A DNA stretch of 64,000 bases from Agathobaculum sp. NTUH-O15-33 (lineage in GTDB: Bacteria > Bacillota > Clostridia > Oscillospirales > Butyricicoccaceae): assembly GCF_033193315.1 (NCBI RefSeq), contig NZ_CP136187.1, forward strand, positions 1,178,001 to 1,242,000, given 5' to 3'. Numbering within the stretch: the stretch's first letter is position 1; the number at the start of each line of letters is the position of its first letter. The notes under the pieces were generated by a model. The model was given only the letters and a program-made list of their open reading frames with translations, did not search any database and had not been told where the DNA came from. The position numbers and the translations under genes were made by a program. Below, piece by piece: positions 1-8,203 of the stretch.

Positions 1-759
1 AGCGCGGGTTCGTTCGTTCTGTGTATTGCCAAAAACGTCCTCCGGCCGGCCCTCCTCCACGATCAGGCCCTCGTCCATAAACACCACGTGGTCGGCCACG
101 TCGCGCGCAAATTCCATTTCGTGGGTCACGATGATCATGGTGGTATGCTGATCGGAGAGCTCGCGGATTACGCGCAGCACCTCGCCGGTCAACTCGGGGT
201 CGAGGGCGGAGGTCGGCTCGTCAAAGCAGAGGATGTCCGGGCTCAGGGCGAGCGCGCGGGCGATCGCCACGCGCTGCTGCTGGCCGCCGGATAGCTGATG
301 CGGGTAGTGCGACATGCGGCCCGACAGGCTCATCTGATCGAGCAAACGAATGGCGTTTTGCTCAATTTCCGCGTGGATTTCCTTTTTGTTTTGCTTATAA
401 TCGGGGCGCTCCTGCGCGAGAAGCAGGCTGGCCAGCATCACGTTTTCCAGCGCCGTGTACTGCGGAAACAGGTTGAAGGATTGGAACACCATGCCGAAAT
501 GCAAACGTTTTTTGCGAATCGCGGCGTCCGATTGGCCCGCGGGGTCGTTCGCGTCAAACAGCGTTTCGCCGTTTACGATGATCTGGCCCGCGTCCGGCGT
601 TTCCAGAAAGTTCAGGCAGCGCAACAGCGTCGTCTTGCCCGAGCCGCTCGATCCGATGATTGCGAGGGCCTGTCCGCGTTCAAGAGAAAAGCTGATATCC
701 TTTAATACATCGGTCGAGCCAAAGCTTTTGTTGATATTTTTTATTTCTAAAATAGGCAT
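1..759 (-). CDS. Polar amino-acid ABC transporter, ATP-binding protein (3' end cut by window)
   Basis: Energises uptake of a polar amino acid at the inner face of the membrane. The 253 codons visible from the ATG at 757-759 show Walker A (GSSGSGKT), the ABC signature (LSGGQQQRVAIAR), Walker B (CFDEPTSALDP) and the switch histidine in IIVTHEME. The reading frame stays open to base 1 and the sequence has reached the usual C-terminal tail (EDVFGNTQNERTRA), so only a few residues should be missing. It lies 12 bp downstream of the permease gene on the same strand, in the order binding protein, permease, ATPase. Family GlnQ/ArtM type is clear; the exact substrate cannot be read from sequence. Confidence 0.93.
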   Translation of the reverse strand, partial: MPILEIKNINKSFGSTDVLKDISFSLERGQALAIIGSSGSGKTTLLRCLNFLETPDAGQIIVNGETLFDANDPAGQSDAAIRKKRLHFGMVFQSFNLFPQYTALENVMLASLLLAQERPDYKQNKKEIHAEIEQNAIRLLDQMSLSGRMSHYPHQLSGGQQQRVAIARALALSPDILCFDEPTSALDPELTGEVLRVIRELSDQHTTMIIVTHEMEFARDVADHVVFMDEGLIVEEGRPEDVFGNTQNERTRA

Positions 760-771
760 ATGGGCCCTCCC

Positions 772-1458
772 TTAGCGGAAATAATCGAGTTTTTTCTCCA
801 ACCGGCTGAGCAGCACGGTGAGCACGCCGTTAAAGATCAAATAGTATATCGCGGTGAAGAATAACGGCCATATCGCGCCCGAAATGCCCTGCGAGCCCTT
901 CATAAAGGCCTGTCCGGCCCAGATGATCTCTTGCAGCGCGATGATGCGGGCGAGCGAGGTGTCCTTGACCAGCGTGATGATTTCGTTGGACATGGGCGGC
1001 ACGATGCGCTTGATCATTTGCAGCAGCGTGATGCGAAAGAAAATCTGGCTTCTGGTCATGCCGAGCACCAGCCCGGCTTCCTGCTGGCCCTTGGGCACGC
1101 CCTGAATGCCGCCGCGGTAAATTTCGGAAAAATAACAGGCGTAATTGATGATGAAGGCCACGGAGGAGGCGAAGAAACGGCCGCCCTCGCCGCCGCCCCA
1201 GATCGGGTTTTTCAGCACCAGACCGGGGAAGTAATAAATAATCAGCAGCTGGATCATCAGGGGCGTGCCGCGGATGATCCACACGAAAACCTTTGTGAGG
1301 TAGCGCAGCGGGCGGAAGCCCGACATGGAGCCGAAGGAGATGATGAGACCCAGCGGGATCGCGCCGAGCAGCGTGATGAAAAACAGCTTGAGCGTTTGCA
1401 AAAAACCGATATTCAGCGCATGCGTCACGATGGGCAATTGATCGAGAATCGTTTGCAT
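772..1458 (-). CDS. Polar amino-acid ABC transporter permease
   Basis: Integral membrane subunit of the importer (HisM/GlnP family), 228 aa, which is the usual length. Hydrophobic segments occur near residues 15-40, 50-80 and 185-215, and the EAA loop that docks the ATPase is represented around 'EAGLVLGMTRSQIFFRITL'. The start is fixed by CAGGAGGAACCC directly before the ATG at 1458. It sits between the binding-protein gene (164 bp upstream, with a hairpin between them) and the ATPase gene. Substrate is inferred only as a polar amino acid. Confidence 0.93.
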   Translation of the reverse strand: MQTILDQLPIVTHALNIGFLQTLKLFFITLLGAIPLGLIISFGSMSGFRPLRYLTKVFVWIIRGTPLMIQLLIIYYFPGLVLKNPIWGGGEGGRFFASSVAFIINYACYFSEIYRGGIQGVPKGQQEAGLVLGMTRSQIFFRITLLQMIKRIVPPMSNEIITLVKDTSLARIIALQEIIWAGQAFMKGSQGISGAIWPLFFTAIYYLIFNGVLTVLLSRLEKKLDYFR

Positions 1459-1498
1459 GGGTTCCTCCTGTCTTGTCGTATTTTTGCGGGACGTGGAA

Positions 1499-1536
1499 AA
1501 AGGGCGCGTTGCAAAATCAGTTGCAGCGCGCCTTTG
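1499..1536 (-). terminator. Hairpin between binding-protein and permease genes
   Basis: A 12-bp GC-rich stem (arms around 1502-1513 and 1522-1533, one G-U pair) is followed on the minus strand by CCCTTTTT. In this position it probably lets only part of the transcription continue, so that binding protein is made in excess over the membrane subunits. This is inferred from position and structure. Confidence 0.55.
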
Positions 1537-1545
1537 CTCGTAATT

Positions 1546-1588
1546 GTCATCCAGAGCGAAGCGTAAGGAGCGCGCGCGGACGCGCGGC
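1546..1588. repeat. Half copy of the GTCATTC...GCGAAGC palindromic repeat
   Basis: The bases from 1546 resemble the left arm of the ~100-bp inverted repeat seen complete at 13550-13649, 17111-17212 and 47218-47320 (GTCATcCaGAGCGAAGCG, then a GCGCGCGgACGCGCG block). The right arm is missing, so this looks like a decayed copy. Confidence 0.5.
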
Positions 1589-1622
1589 CCTTATTGCAAC
1601 GCTTTCTGTAGTCGATCCGTCT

Positions 1623-2465
1623 TTACTGCTCGATGAGCATCGCCTGTACGCTGTAGGTCTCGGCGGTTTTCTGGATGCTGCCGTCCGCGTAGCTGGCGGC
1701 GAAGAAATCGTTCAGCGCGGCGGCAAGGTCGCTGCCCTTGCGGAAGCCCACGCCGTACTCTTCGCTGTTCAGGCCCACGGTATAAGTAAGGTTGGCATAG
1801 CTCGTGCCTTCGCCCACCATCGCGGCGGCCATCAGGGAGTCGATCACGGCGGCGTCCGAGGTGCCGGCGGCAACCTCCATCAGCGCGTCGGCCTGCGCGG
1901 TAACGGGCGTGTAGTTGTAGCCCAGCGCGCTGACCTCGGCCTCGCCCGCGGAACCGGATTCCACGGCAAAGTTCAGATCCTTGCAGCTTTCCACGGTCTG
2001 GTACTGATCGGCCTTGTCCGCGGGAACGACCACAACCTGCGCGTTGTTGCAGTAGGGCTTGGAGCATTCCATGCTGCTGGTGACTTCGTCCGTCAGCGTC
2101 ATGCCGTTCCAGACACAGTCGATGGTCTTGCCTTCCAGCTCCATGATCTTATTGTCCCAGTTGATCTCGCTGAACTCTACCTTAACGCCAAGGCTCTCGG
2201 CAAAGGCGGTTGCCATGTCGGCGTCAAAACCGATCCAGTTGCCGCTGTCGTCCTTGTAGTCCATCGGCTTAAAGTCGGTGATGCCGACAACGAGCGTGCC
2301 CTTGTCTTTAATGTAAGCGAGATCGCTGTCGGCCGCGGTAGTGTCCTCCGGCTGGCCCGCGTCCGGCGCAGTGGCGTCCTCGGCGGGCTTGGAGCCGCAG
2401 CCGGCGAGCAGGGTCGCGCACATCGTGCCCGCGAGCAGCAGGCTCAGAAATTTCTTGGTCTTCAT
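1623..2465 (-). CDS. Amino-acid ABC transporter substrate-binding lipoprotein
   Basis: Extracellular solute-binding protein of family 3 (SBP_bac_3), 280 aa. It begins with a lipoprotein signal, MKTKKFLSLLLAG, and a lipobox LAGC with the lipidated Cys at residue 22, followed by an acidic linker rich in Asp/Glu/Thr. The mature domain starts near 'IKDKGTLVVGITDFKPMDY' and contains 'GFDADMATAFAESLG', both typical of the family. The ATG at 2465 is preceded by AGGAGG. It is the first gene of the importer operon. Substrate unknown; cystine, glutamine or arginine-type ligands are all possible. Confidence 0.93.
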   Translation of the reverse strand: MKTKKFLSLLLAGTMCATLLAGCGSKPAEDATAPDAGQPEDTTAADSDLAYIKDKGTLVVGITDFKPMDYKDDSGNWIGFDADMATAFAESLGVKVEFSEINWDNKIMELEGKTIDCVWNGMTLTDEVTSSMECSKPYCNNAQVVVVPADKADQYQTVESCKDLNFAVESGSAGEAEVSALGYNYTPVTAQADALMEVAAGTSDAAVIDSLMAAAMVGEGTSYANLTYTVGLNSEEYGVGFRKGSDLAAALNDFFAASYADGSIQKTAETYSVQAMLIEQ

Positions 2466-2521
2466 AAAGTCCTCCTATTGATGTTTTCCGTAAAAGTCAT
2501 TTATCATTGTACCACTTTACC

Positions 2522-2565
2522 GGAGAAAATCAAGCCTTTTCTGCATTTTGACGCTTTTATGCGTC
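2522..2565. repeat. 44-bp direct repeat, copy 1
   Basis: Identical over 44 bases to 2748-2791. This copy overlaps the presumed minus-strand promoter of the amino-acid binding-protein gene (TTGATT, 16 bp, TACAAT on the minus strand). Confidence 0.85.
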
Positions 2566-2716
2566 CGGCTCAAGAACCCCCGCGCCGCAGCGCGCGATCA
2601 AATGGAAAATTGAAGCGAAGCTTTAATTTGACAAAAAAGCGGGAGCGTGTATCTCGCTTTTTTAACAAACCGGCGGAGAAGTGTGTCCCAAAGGGCGCGC
2701 GCCGGAGCCGGAATGC

Positions 2717-2742
2717 TCGATCGCAAGCGTGGTTGCGATCGA
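2717..2742. other. Inverted repeat upstream of the CoA-transferase
   Basis: Perfect 10-bp arms, TCGATCGCAA and TTGCGATCGA, separated by 6 bases. It lies about 70 bp upstream of the but promoter, between the two 44-bp repeats, with no T run. It could be an operator or a hairpin; function not determined. Confidence 0.5.
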
Positions 2743-2747
2743 AGGCT

Positions 2748-2791
2748 GGAGAAAATCAAGCCTTTTCTGCATTTTGACGCTTTTATGCGTC
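2748..2791. repeat. 44-bp direct repeat, copy 2
   Basis: Second identical copy of the repeat at 2522-2565. It ends 18 bp upstream of the -35 box of the but promoter. Confidence 0.85.
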
Positions 2792-2809
2792 TGTCCGCAA
2801 GATATCCGC

Positions 2810-2837
2810 TTGACCGTGCAGGGGGAGCGAGTATAAT
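2810..2837 (+). promoter_or_regulatory. Sigma-A-like promoter of the CoA-transferase gene
   Basis: TTGACC at 2810-2815, a 16-bp spacer and a perfect TATAAT at 2832-2837. The gene start is 46 bp further on, with a GAGGAGG ribosome site between. Confidence 0.7.
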
Positions 2838-2883
2838 AAGTAGCACATGGATTGTTAAATAAAAAACGAGGAGGCTTTTTTGC

Positions 2884-4227
2884 ATGGACTATAAGCAAAT
2901 GTACCAGAACAAACTGACCACAGCGGCCGAGGCCGCGCGGGTCGTCAAGTCGGGCGATTGGGTCGATTACGGCTGGTGCACGGGTACGCCGGTAGCGCTG
3001 GACAAGGCGCTGGCCGCGCGTATGGACGAACTGAGCGATATCAATTTTCACGGCGGTATTTTAATGTGGCAGCCCGAGGTGTTCAAGATCCCGCACGTGG
3101 AGGACAAGATCACGTGGAACTCTTGGCACATGGGCGGCATCGAGCGCAAGGCCTGCACGGCGGGCTTCGGCTACTATGCCGCGCTGCGCTATTCCGAGCT
3201 GCCGCGCTGGTACCGCGAAAACGTGCGGCATAACGATGTGGTCATGATCCAAGTCGCCCCGATGGACGATCACGGCTATTTCAGCTTTGGCCCGAACGCC
3301 TCCCATTTAAAGGCCGTATGCGAAATATCCGATACCGTCATCGTCGAGGTCAACCGGAACATGCCGCGCTGTTTGGGCGGTTTTGAGGAAGCGGTGCACA
3401 TCACGGATGTCGATATGATCGTCGAGGGCGAAAACCCGCCGATCGCCGAAATGGGCGCGGGCGGCGCGCCGACCGACGTCGACCGCAAGGTGGCCGAGCT
3501 GATCGTGGAGGAAATCCCGAACGGCGCGTGCTTGCAGCTGGGTATCGGCGGCATGCCGAATACCGTCGGTTCGATGATCGCCGAATCCGATCTTAAGGAT
3601 CTGGGCGTACATACCGAGATGTATGTGGACGCGTTTGTGGATATCGCGAAGGCGGGCAAGATCAACGGCTCGCAAAAGTCGATCGACAAGGGCCGTCAGG
3701 TGTTCGCCTTCGGCGCGGGCACCAAGAAGCTTTACGACTATGTCAATAACAATCCCCAGTGCATGGCGGCGCCGGTGTCCTATACCAACGATTCGCGCGT
3801 CATTTCGCAGATCGATAACTTTATTTCCATCAACAACGCGGTGGACGTCGACCTGTTCGGTCAGGTCAACGCGGAGACCGCGGGCGTCAAGCAGATCTCC
3901 GGCGCGGGCGGCCAGCTCGATTTTGTGCTGGGCGCGTACCTGTCCGAGGGCGGCAAGAGCTTTATTTGCTGTTCCTCTACCTTTCAGCAAAAGGACGGTT
4001 CGCTGGCCAGCCGTATCCGCCCGACGCTGGCGGACGGCTCGGTCGTCACGGACGCGCGCCCCTGCGTGCACTGGTTCGTCACCGAGTACGGCAAGGTCAA
4101 TTTAAAGGGCCTGTCCTCCTGGCAGCGCGCCGAAGCGCTCATTTCGGTCGCGCACCCGGATTTCCGCGAGCAGCTCATTCAGGACGCGGAAAAAATGCGC
4201 ATCTGGAAGCGTTCCAATAAGCGGTAA
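2884..4227 (+). CDS. but: Butyryl-CoA:acetate CoA-transferase
   Basis: Transfers CoA from butyryl-CoA to acetate, releasing butyrate and acetyl-CoA, the last step of butyrate formation in many gut Clostridia. The protein has 447 aa, the normal length of this acetyl-CoA hydrolase/transferase family. It carries the glycine-rich stretch '[18 protein letters not shown]' (about residues 218-234), the segment '[13 protein letters not shown]' whose Glu245 lines up with the catalytic glutamate of 4-hydroxybutyrate CoA-transferases, and the CoA-binding motif '[13 protein letters not shown]'. The ATG follows GAGGAGG by 8 bases. It is monocistronic, with its own promoter and a strong hairpin downstream; no crotonyl-CoA or butyryl-CoA dehydrogenase genes are nearby. 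A related propionyl or 4-hydroxybutyrate specificity cannot be fully excluded. Confidence 0.92.
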   Translation: MDYKQMYQNKLTTAAEAARVVKSGDWVDYGWCTGTPVALDKALAARMDELSDINFHGGILMWQPEVFKIPHVEDKITWNSWHMGGIERKACTAGFGYYAALRYSELPRWYRENVRHNDVVMIQVAPMDDHGYFSFGPNASHLKAVCEISDTVIVEVNRNMPRCLGGFEEAVHITDVDMIVEGENPPIAEMGAGGAPTDVDRKVAELIVEEIPNGACLQLGIGGMPNTVGSMIAESDLKDLGVHTEMYVDAFVDIAKAGKINGSQKSIDKGRQVFAFGAGTKKLYDYVNNNPQCMAAPVSYTNDSRVISQIDNFISINNAVDVDLFGQVNAETAGVKQISGAGGQLDFVLGAYLSEGGKSFICCSSTFQQKDGSLASRIRPTLADGSVVTDARPCVHWFVTEYGKVNLKGLSSWQRAEALISVAHPDFREQLIQDAEKMRIWKRSNKR

Positions 4228-4244
4228 ACTGATTTAATACGAAA

Positions 4245-4278
4245 GGAGCTGCGACGAAACGAGTTTCGTCGCAGCTCC
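4245..4278. terminator. Perfect 34-bp palindrome after but
   Basis: Two perfect 16-base arms (GGAGCTGCGACGAAAC and its complement) around GA. It begins 18 bp after the but stop codon, so it probably ends that transcript, though the following T run is poor. Its central 28 bases recur exactly in the palindrome at 4784-4819. Confidence 0.6.
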
Positions 4279-4285
4279 GGTGTTT

Positions 4286-4520
4286 TGGAGGCTCACTGTG
4301 CTCGCAATATCATGCGCGGCAGTAGCCGCGAGAGAAACTTTGCGCCGCCCTTTTGTGATACAACCCATTTGCCATGGTACCGTACCGGGAGCCAAGGGAC
4401 TGACGTGGACGGGCGCTCCGCTCGGCCGGACCGGCCTGTTTCACGCGCCCACGTTTGCTGGCGCTTCGTTTTCGGCGGGCTGGGTCAGCCCGCCCTACCC
4501 GATAGGCGGGCGGCTCGCCT
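4286..4520. repeat. Partial copy of the mosaic GC-rich intergenic repeat
   Basis: Contains the modules seen in the larger elements at 34.4 and 59.2 kb: GGCTCaCTGtGCTCGC, then ATGCGCGGCAGTAGCCGCGAG near 4312-4332, then CGCTCGGCCGGACCGGCC near 4427-4444 and 'GCGCCCACGTTTGCTGGCGC' near 4448-4467. It carries no gene and lies just before the small XRE gene. Confidence 0.7.
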
Positions 4521-4562
4521 TTCAGTGTATAATTTGTAGCATGTAGATGGAGGATTACACAA

Positions 4563-4775
4563 ATGGGTATGGCAAAGAAAATCAGAACGGTGCTGTTGGA
4601 GCGGGATATGACGATTAAGGAGCTTGCCACAAGGATTGGGACGAATGGAAACAACCTGAGCAATAAGCTGGCACGTGATAATTTTTCTGAAAAAGAGCTT
4701 CGCGAGATCGCGGCAGCGTTAGACTGTGATTATGATGGGATTTTTACGCTGAAAGATAGCGGAAAGACGATATAA
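4563..4775 (+). CDS. Small XRE/Cro-type helix-turn-helix protein
   Basis: A 70-aa protein that is almost entirely one XRE DNA-binding domain: 'TIKELATRIGTNGNNLSNKLARDNFSEKELREIAAALDCDYDGIF'. It should bind DNA as a dimer in the cytoplasm; no effector domain is present. The ATG is preceded by GGAGG and there is a TATAAT at 4528-4533. Its GC content is visibly lower than that of the neighbours. The gene lies alone between two matching palindromes (4245-4278 and 4784-4819) and directly after a mosaic repeat, which suggests it belongs to an inserted unit. Target genes unknown. Confidence 0.75.
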   Translation: MGMAKKIRTVLLERDMTIKELATRIGTNGNNLSNKLARDNFSEKELREIAAALDCDYDGIFTLKDSGKTI

Positions 4776-4783
4776 AGCGATGC

Positions 4784-4819
4784 GGGGGCTGCGACGAAAC
4801 GAGTTTCGTCGCAGCCCCC
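4784..4819. terminator. Perfect 36-bp palindrome after the XRE gene
   Basis: Perfect 17-base arms (GGGGGCTGCGACGAAAC and its complement) around GA, beginning 8 bp after the XRE stop codon. It shares its central 28 bases with the palindrome at 4245-4278. It probably acts as a terminator, but the pair may also mark the ends of a small mobile unit. Confidence 0.6.
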
Positions 4820-4915
4820 TTATGAATTCCTCCTCTTTTCTTGGCGCTTCGTTTTCGGCAAGCCGCGCGGCCTTTTACACAATACTGGCATTACGAAAAA
4901 TGCACGAACTGGCGT

Positions 4916-4944
4916 TTTACAAGGGGCCAAATGCGCGCTAGAAT
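4916..4944 (+). promoter_or_regulatory. Promoter of the ECF S-component gene
   Basis: TTTACA at 4916-4921, exactly 17 bp, then TAGAAT at 4939-4944. Transcription would start near 4951, which rules out the upstream start codons of the open frame and supports translation from the GTG at 4982. Confidence 0.6.
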
Positions 4945-4981
4945 GGAGACAGTAAAAAAACACGAAAAGAGGGTGATTGGT

Positions 4982-5533
4982 GTGCAATCCCAAAAGACGA
5001 AGCGAATCGTGCAGGCGGCGCTGCTCGCGGCGCTTACCACAGTGGCCACCATGGTGATCCGTATCCCGACGCCGACGCTGGGCTACATCCATCTGGGCGA
5101 CGGCATGGTGCTGCTGTGCGGCATCCTGCTCGGCCCCGGTGTGGGCGCGGCTGCCGCGGGCATCGGTTCCATGCTGGCCGATCTGTTTTCCGGCTATATG
5201 GCTTGGGTGCCGGGCACGCTCGCCATCAAGGCGGCCACCGCCTTTGTGGGCGGCCTGCTGTACCATCGTGTGGCGCGGCGCGCGGCCCATACGCCGGTGC
5301 GCACGGTGCTCGCCGGTATCCCGGCGGAGGTGCTGATGGTGTTCGGCTACTTTGTGTACGAGATCGGCCTGTCCGTCGTTTCCGGGAGCGGCTTTGCCGC
5401 GGCGGCGACGGCGTCGGCAGCGGGTATCCCGTTCAATCTGGTGCAGGGCGCGGCGGGCGTGATTCTATCCGCGGTACTGCTGCCCGTGCTTTCCCACGCC
5501 AGCGGCGACATGGCCGAAAGGATCAAAACCTGA
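4982..5533 (+). CDS. ECF transporter S component (vitamin-type substrate)
   Basis: Membrane substrate-capture subunit of an energy-coupling-factor importer, 183 aa from the GTG at 4982. I chose this start because AAGAGGG lies just upstream and the promoter ends at 4944; the frame is open back to 4841. The signature 'IRIPTPTLGYIHLGDGMVLLCGILLGP' and five to six hydrophobic segments are typical of the family (PF07155/PF12822 type). No ECF ATPase or T subunit is in the window, so it must share a module encoded elsewhere (group II). No riboswitch was recognised upstream, so the vitamin or cofactor cannot be named. Confidence 0.82.
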   Translation: MQSQKTKRIVQAALLAALTTVATMVIRIPTPTLGYIHLGDGMVLLCGILLGPGVGAAAAGIGSMLADLFSGYMAWVPGTLAIKAATAFVGGLLYHRVARRAAHTPVRTVLAGIPAEVLMVFGYFVYEIGLSVVSGSGFAAAATASAAGIPFNLVQGAAGVILSAVLLPVLSHASGDMAERIKT

Positions 5534-5548
5534 GCGCATCACATAACC

Positions 5549-5594
5549 AAAAGAGCCGGTACGCAGGAATTTCACCTGCGTACCGGCTCTTTTT
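5549..5594. terminator. Bidirectional terminator between convergent genes
   Basis: Long stem AAAAGAGCCGGTACGCAGG with its complement ending in CTCTTTTT, between the convergent S-component and peptidase genes. A on one side and T on the other make it usable in both directions. Confidence 0.88.
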
Positions 5595-6892
5595 CAGCTA
5601 AAACTTAAATAGATTTGCGGGTCTACCTTCTCATCGTCCACGATGGTTTCAAAGTGTACGTGGGGGCCGGTCGAGTTGCCGGTGTTGCCGGACAGGGCGA
5701 TCCGGTCGCCCTTGGCCACCACGTCGCCCACGCTGACAAGCAGCTCGGAGTTGTGGCCGTACAGCGTTTTCATGCCGTTGCCGTGGTCAAGAATGATATA
5801 GTTGCCGTAGCCGTCGCCCGAGCATTCCGCGAGGATGACCTTGCCGTTGTCCGCCGCGTAAACGGGCGAGCCTTCGGGGGTGGCAAGGTCCACGCCCGAA
5901 TGCAGGCGGCCCCAGCGCCATTTGAAGGCGGAGGTAAAGGTATAGCTGGTCAGCGGGTAATCGAGCGTGCCCGTGCCGATGCCGACGTTCTTGGTGCCCA
6001 CCTCGACGATCTCGTTCGTCGCTTGACTCAGTACGGTGCGTTCCAGTATGGTGCGGCCGTGCTCCTGACCGTCCACCGTGGTGATCTCGGCGGTGACGAC
6101 GGCCTCGCCCTCGTGGCCGGGTTGCAGGGTCGCCTGATAGGTCTGGTCGCGTTCATCGTTTTCGCGGGTGATGGTCTCGTAGGGGATTTGCTCGGTATAG
6201 GTGACGTTTCGCGTCGCGGTCACGTCCAGCCGGGGGGAGAGGTACTCGTACAGCTCGCCGAAGTCCGAGGTGTATTCCACCGGCGCGATCACGTTTTGCA
6301 CATGCACGGCCTGCATGAACTGCGCGCCGTCGTCCGAAGCGGTGGTGTACTTGGCCTTGATGCGGTCAAGCAGCGTCTGCGCGTCCTCCGCCGTGCGGCA
6401 TACGCCCGCCTGCTCGCCGTCCACGGTAATGACGGCCAGCGTGTCCAGATCGGGCGTGGCCTCCACCAGCGCGGACTTGAGGCCGTCGGATGTAAGGAAA
6501 CGGCTTTCCGGCGCGCGGGTTTCGGTGCAGTTGATCGAAATAGGAAGGGTGTAGCCGTCGCCCGCGAGTATCTTTGCGTCTGATTCGATCTCGGCAACGG
6601 CGGCGGTGAGCTCGTCCGCATTTTCAACCACGCCGAGCGGGCGGCCGTCCACGGAGACCATCGCGCCCGAGCGGGTCAGCATTGCGCCCGGCAGTAAAAA
6701 GAACGGCAGGAAAGCGCAGATCGCGCAGGCCGAGCGGCGGCGGCGCAGCGCGCCGAGCAGGCCGCCGATCCGGCGCCATACCGGCAGGCTGCAAATTCGG
6801 TCGATCAGCGCGTCCAGCAGCAGCACGGCGCGCATCATCACATACAGCAGGCCGGAAAGCAGGCCGCCTAAAATAGAAAACAGATTTCGCAT
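5594..6892 (-). CDS. M23 peptidoglycan metallopeptidase with G5 domain
   Basis: Predicted cell-wall endopeptidase. From the ATG at 6892 (432 aa) it has a short cytoplasmic N-terminus, a membrane anchor near residues 47-70 ('CAICAFLPFFLLPGAM'), a YabE-like linker, a G5 domain ('NVTYTEQIPYETITRENDERD...') and a C-terminal LytM/M23 domain. The zinc ligands are visible in 'HSGVD' and in 'HVHFE', near the C-terminus ('GNTGNSTGPHVHFETI'). The frame stays open to a TTG at 6955. A strong AAAGGAGG lies between the two starts, so translation from the ATG or from an internal GTG is favoured but not certain. Role in spore or vegetative wall remodelling is inferred from the family. Confidence 0.88.
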   Translation of the reverse strand: MRNLFSILGGLLSGLLYVMMRAVLLLDALIDRICSLPVWRRIGGLLGALRRRRSACAICAFLPFFLLPGAMLTRSGAMVSVDGRPLGVVENADELTAAVAEIESDAKILAGDGYTLPISINCTETRAPESRFLTSDGLKSALVEATPDLDTLAVITVDGEQAGVCRTAEDAQTLLDRIKAKYTTASDDGAQFMQAVHVQNVIAPVEYTSDFGELYEYLSPRLDVTATRNVTYTEQIPYETITRENDERDQTYQATLQPGHEGEAVVTAEITTVDGQEHGRTILERTVLSQATNEIVEVGTKNVGIGTGTLDYPLTSYTFTSAFKWRWGRLHSGVDLATPEGSPVYAADNGKVILAECSGDGYGNYIILDHGNGMKTLYGHNSELLVSVGDVVAKGDRIALSGNTGNSTGPHVHFETIVDDEKVDPQIYLSFS

Positions 6893-7036
6893 GTTCGTTC
6901 GCACAGAAGAGCCGCTTGGGAAACGCTCTTCCGTGTTCCTCCTTTCAGTATCCAATGTTACAAATTGGTAACAATGGATAGGATAGGAGATTTGCGGAGC
7001 GAAGTCATACGAAATCTGTCGAGCAGATCGCGTTTT

Positions 7037-7939
7037 TTATTTTTCTGGTTTCTTGCCGGTAAAATCGGTGGGGAAAAAGCGCGGATCGAGCGGTTTATTC
7101 TGATAATATCTGCTGAGTACCGCGCGCTGGAGCGAAACGGCGAGCGGAACAGCCGCGTCGAACAGGTCAAAGAAGGATTCCGTGCGTTCGACGCCGTTCG
7201 ACAGCCACGGGCGGTGCTCCATGTTCGCGCAGTCCGCCGCGCCCGGTTCGTTCGGCCGGATCAGCGAGGAGGCGAGCCCCGCCTTGCCGCACATGCGTTC
7301 GAGCGCTTGCAGGTGGCCGCGGGCATGGCTGCCGCTGTGCGCCAAGTGGAGCACGCGGCGCATATCGTGCAGCGAGCGATAGACGGCGGCGGGCGACAGG
7401 CGCGCGCCGTAGGCGGTTTTGCAAGCGTTCGCCAGCACGCGGGAAAACACGGTGCATTCGGCGGCGTTCGGGTCAAGCAGGCGGTACGCCTCGAATCCGG
7501 CCGGTTCGCACGAAATATACTCGGAGATCATGGTGGCGTCCAGATCGGACCAGACCAGACCCAGCCGCGCTGCGGCGGAGTAGCCCGGCATATAAAGATG
7601 CAGCCGGTCGGCCGAGGCTTCGATCAGCGCGTGCGTCACGCGGTCGAGCGCGTAGTGCGTGCAGAAGCCGAACACATAGGACAGCGCCGCGATATCGTGC
7701 TGCTGCTGCGCGGCGGCGCACAGCGCTTCAAACAGGGCGGCGGGCGGTTCGTCGTGGATGCGGCGCGCCAGCGCGGAGATCGGGCCGGGGAACGGCGCGT
7801 GATAATAATAAAGCGGATCAGGGCCCTGCGCGCCCCAGCGATAGGCGGCGGGATAAAGCGCGGCCGTGTGCGCGGCCGCGTCCCCGGTCACACGCTGCAC
7901 GGTCGTGGCGAATATATGATGGGTGACATAGTAGGGCAT
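7037..7939 (-). CDS. Zinc-dependent phospholipase C family protein
   Basis: 300 aa, matching the zinc-dependent phospholipase C/S1-P1 fold family (PF00882). Histidines likely to bind zinc are seen early ('MPYYVTHHIFATTV') and in 'GFCTHYALDRVTHALIEA' (about residues 105-122), the pattern of bacterial members. There is no signal peptide, so it is probably cytoplasmic, as in many clostridial homologues annotated only as 'zinc dependent phospholipase C'. Its real substrate is unknown. It is followed by a divergent region to ychF. Confidence 0.75.
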   Translation of the reverse strand: MPYYVTHHIFATTVQRVTGDAAAHTAALYPAAYRWGAQGPDPLYYYHAPFPGPISALARRIHDEPPAALFEALCAAAQQQHDIAALSYVFGFCTHYALDRVTHALIEASADRLHLYMPGYSAAARLGLVWSDLDATMISEYISCEPAGFEAYRLLDPNAAECTVFSRVLANACKTAYGARLSPAAVYRSLHDMRRVLHLAHSGSHARGHLQALERMCGKAGLASSLIRPNEPGAADCANMEHRPWLSNGVERTESFFDLFDAAVPLAVSLQRAVLSRYYQNKPLDPRFFPTDFTGKKPEK

Positions 7940-7975
7940 AACACAACCACCTTGTTTTAATTAGTAGCTCATCGG

Positions 7976-8096
7976 TCAGTTAGGAGTGAGGAGGTAGGAA
8001 GTAGGAGGTGATCGTGGCCGCCGTAGGCGGCAATAAAAATATCGCGCTTTGCGCGATACCGCAACTCCTCACTCCTCACTTCTAATTCCTCACTTG
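7976..8096. repeat. AGGAGTGAGGAG inverted-repeat element
   Basis: Arms built of repeated purine blocks (TTAGGAGTGAGGAGG at the left, CTCCTCACTCCTCACTTC at the right) enclose two small hairpins, GCCGCCgtaGGCGGC and ATCGCGCtttGCGCGAT. It has no coding capacity and sits between divergent genes. It looks like a palindromic intergenic element. Confidence 0.65.
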
Positions 8097-8112
8097 ATTA
8101 TACGCCAAATCG

Positions 8113-8141
8113 TTGCAAAAAGCCAGAAAAAGCAGTATACT
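8113..8141 (+). promoter_or_regulatory. Promoter of ychF
   Basis: TTGCAA at 8113-8118, 17 bp, TATACT at 8136-8141, about 60 bp before the ychF start codon. Confidence 0.65.
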
Positions 8142-8203
8142 ATTTTCAGCCAAAAAAACAGGGGGATCGGTTCCTCCTGAACAGACGCAGGAGGAAAACA
8201 GAT

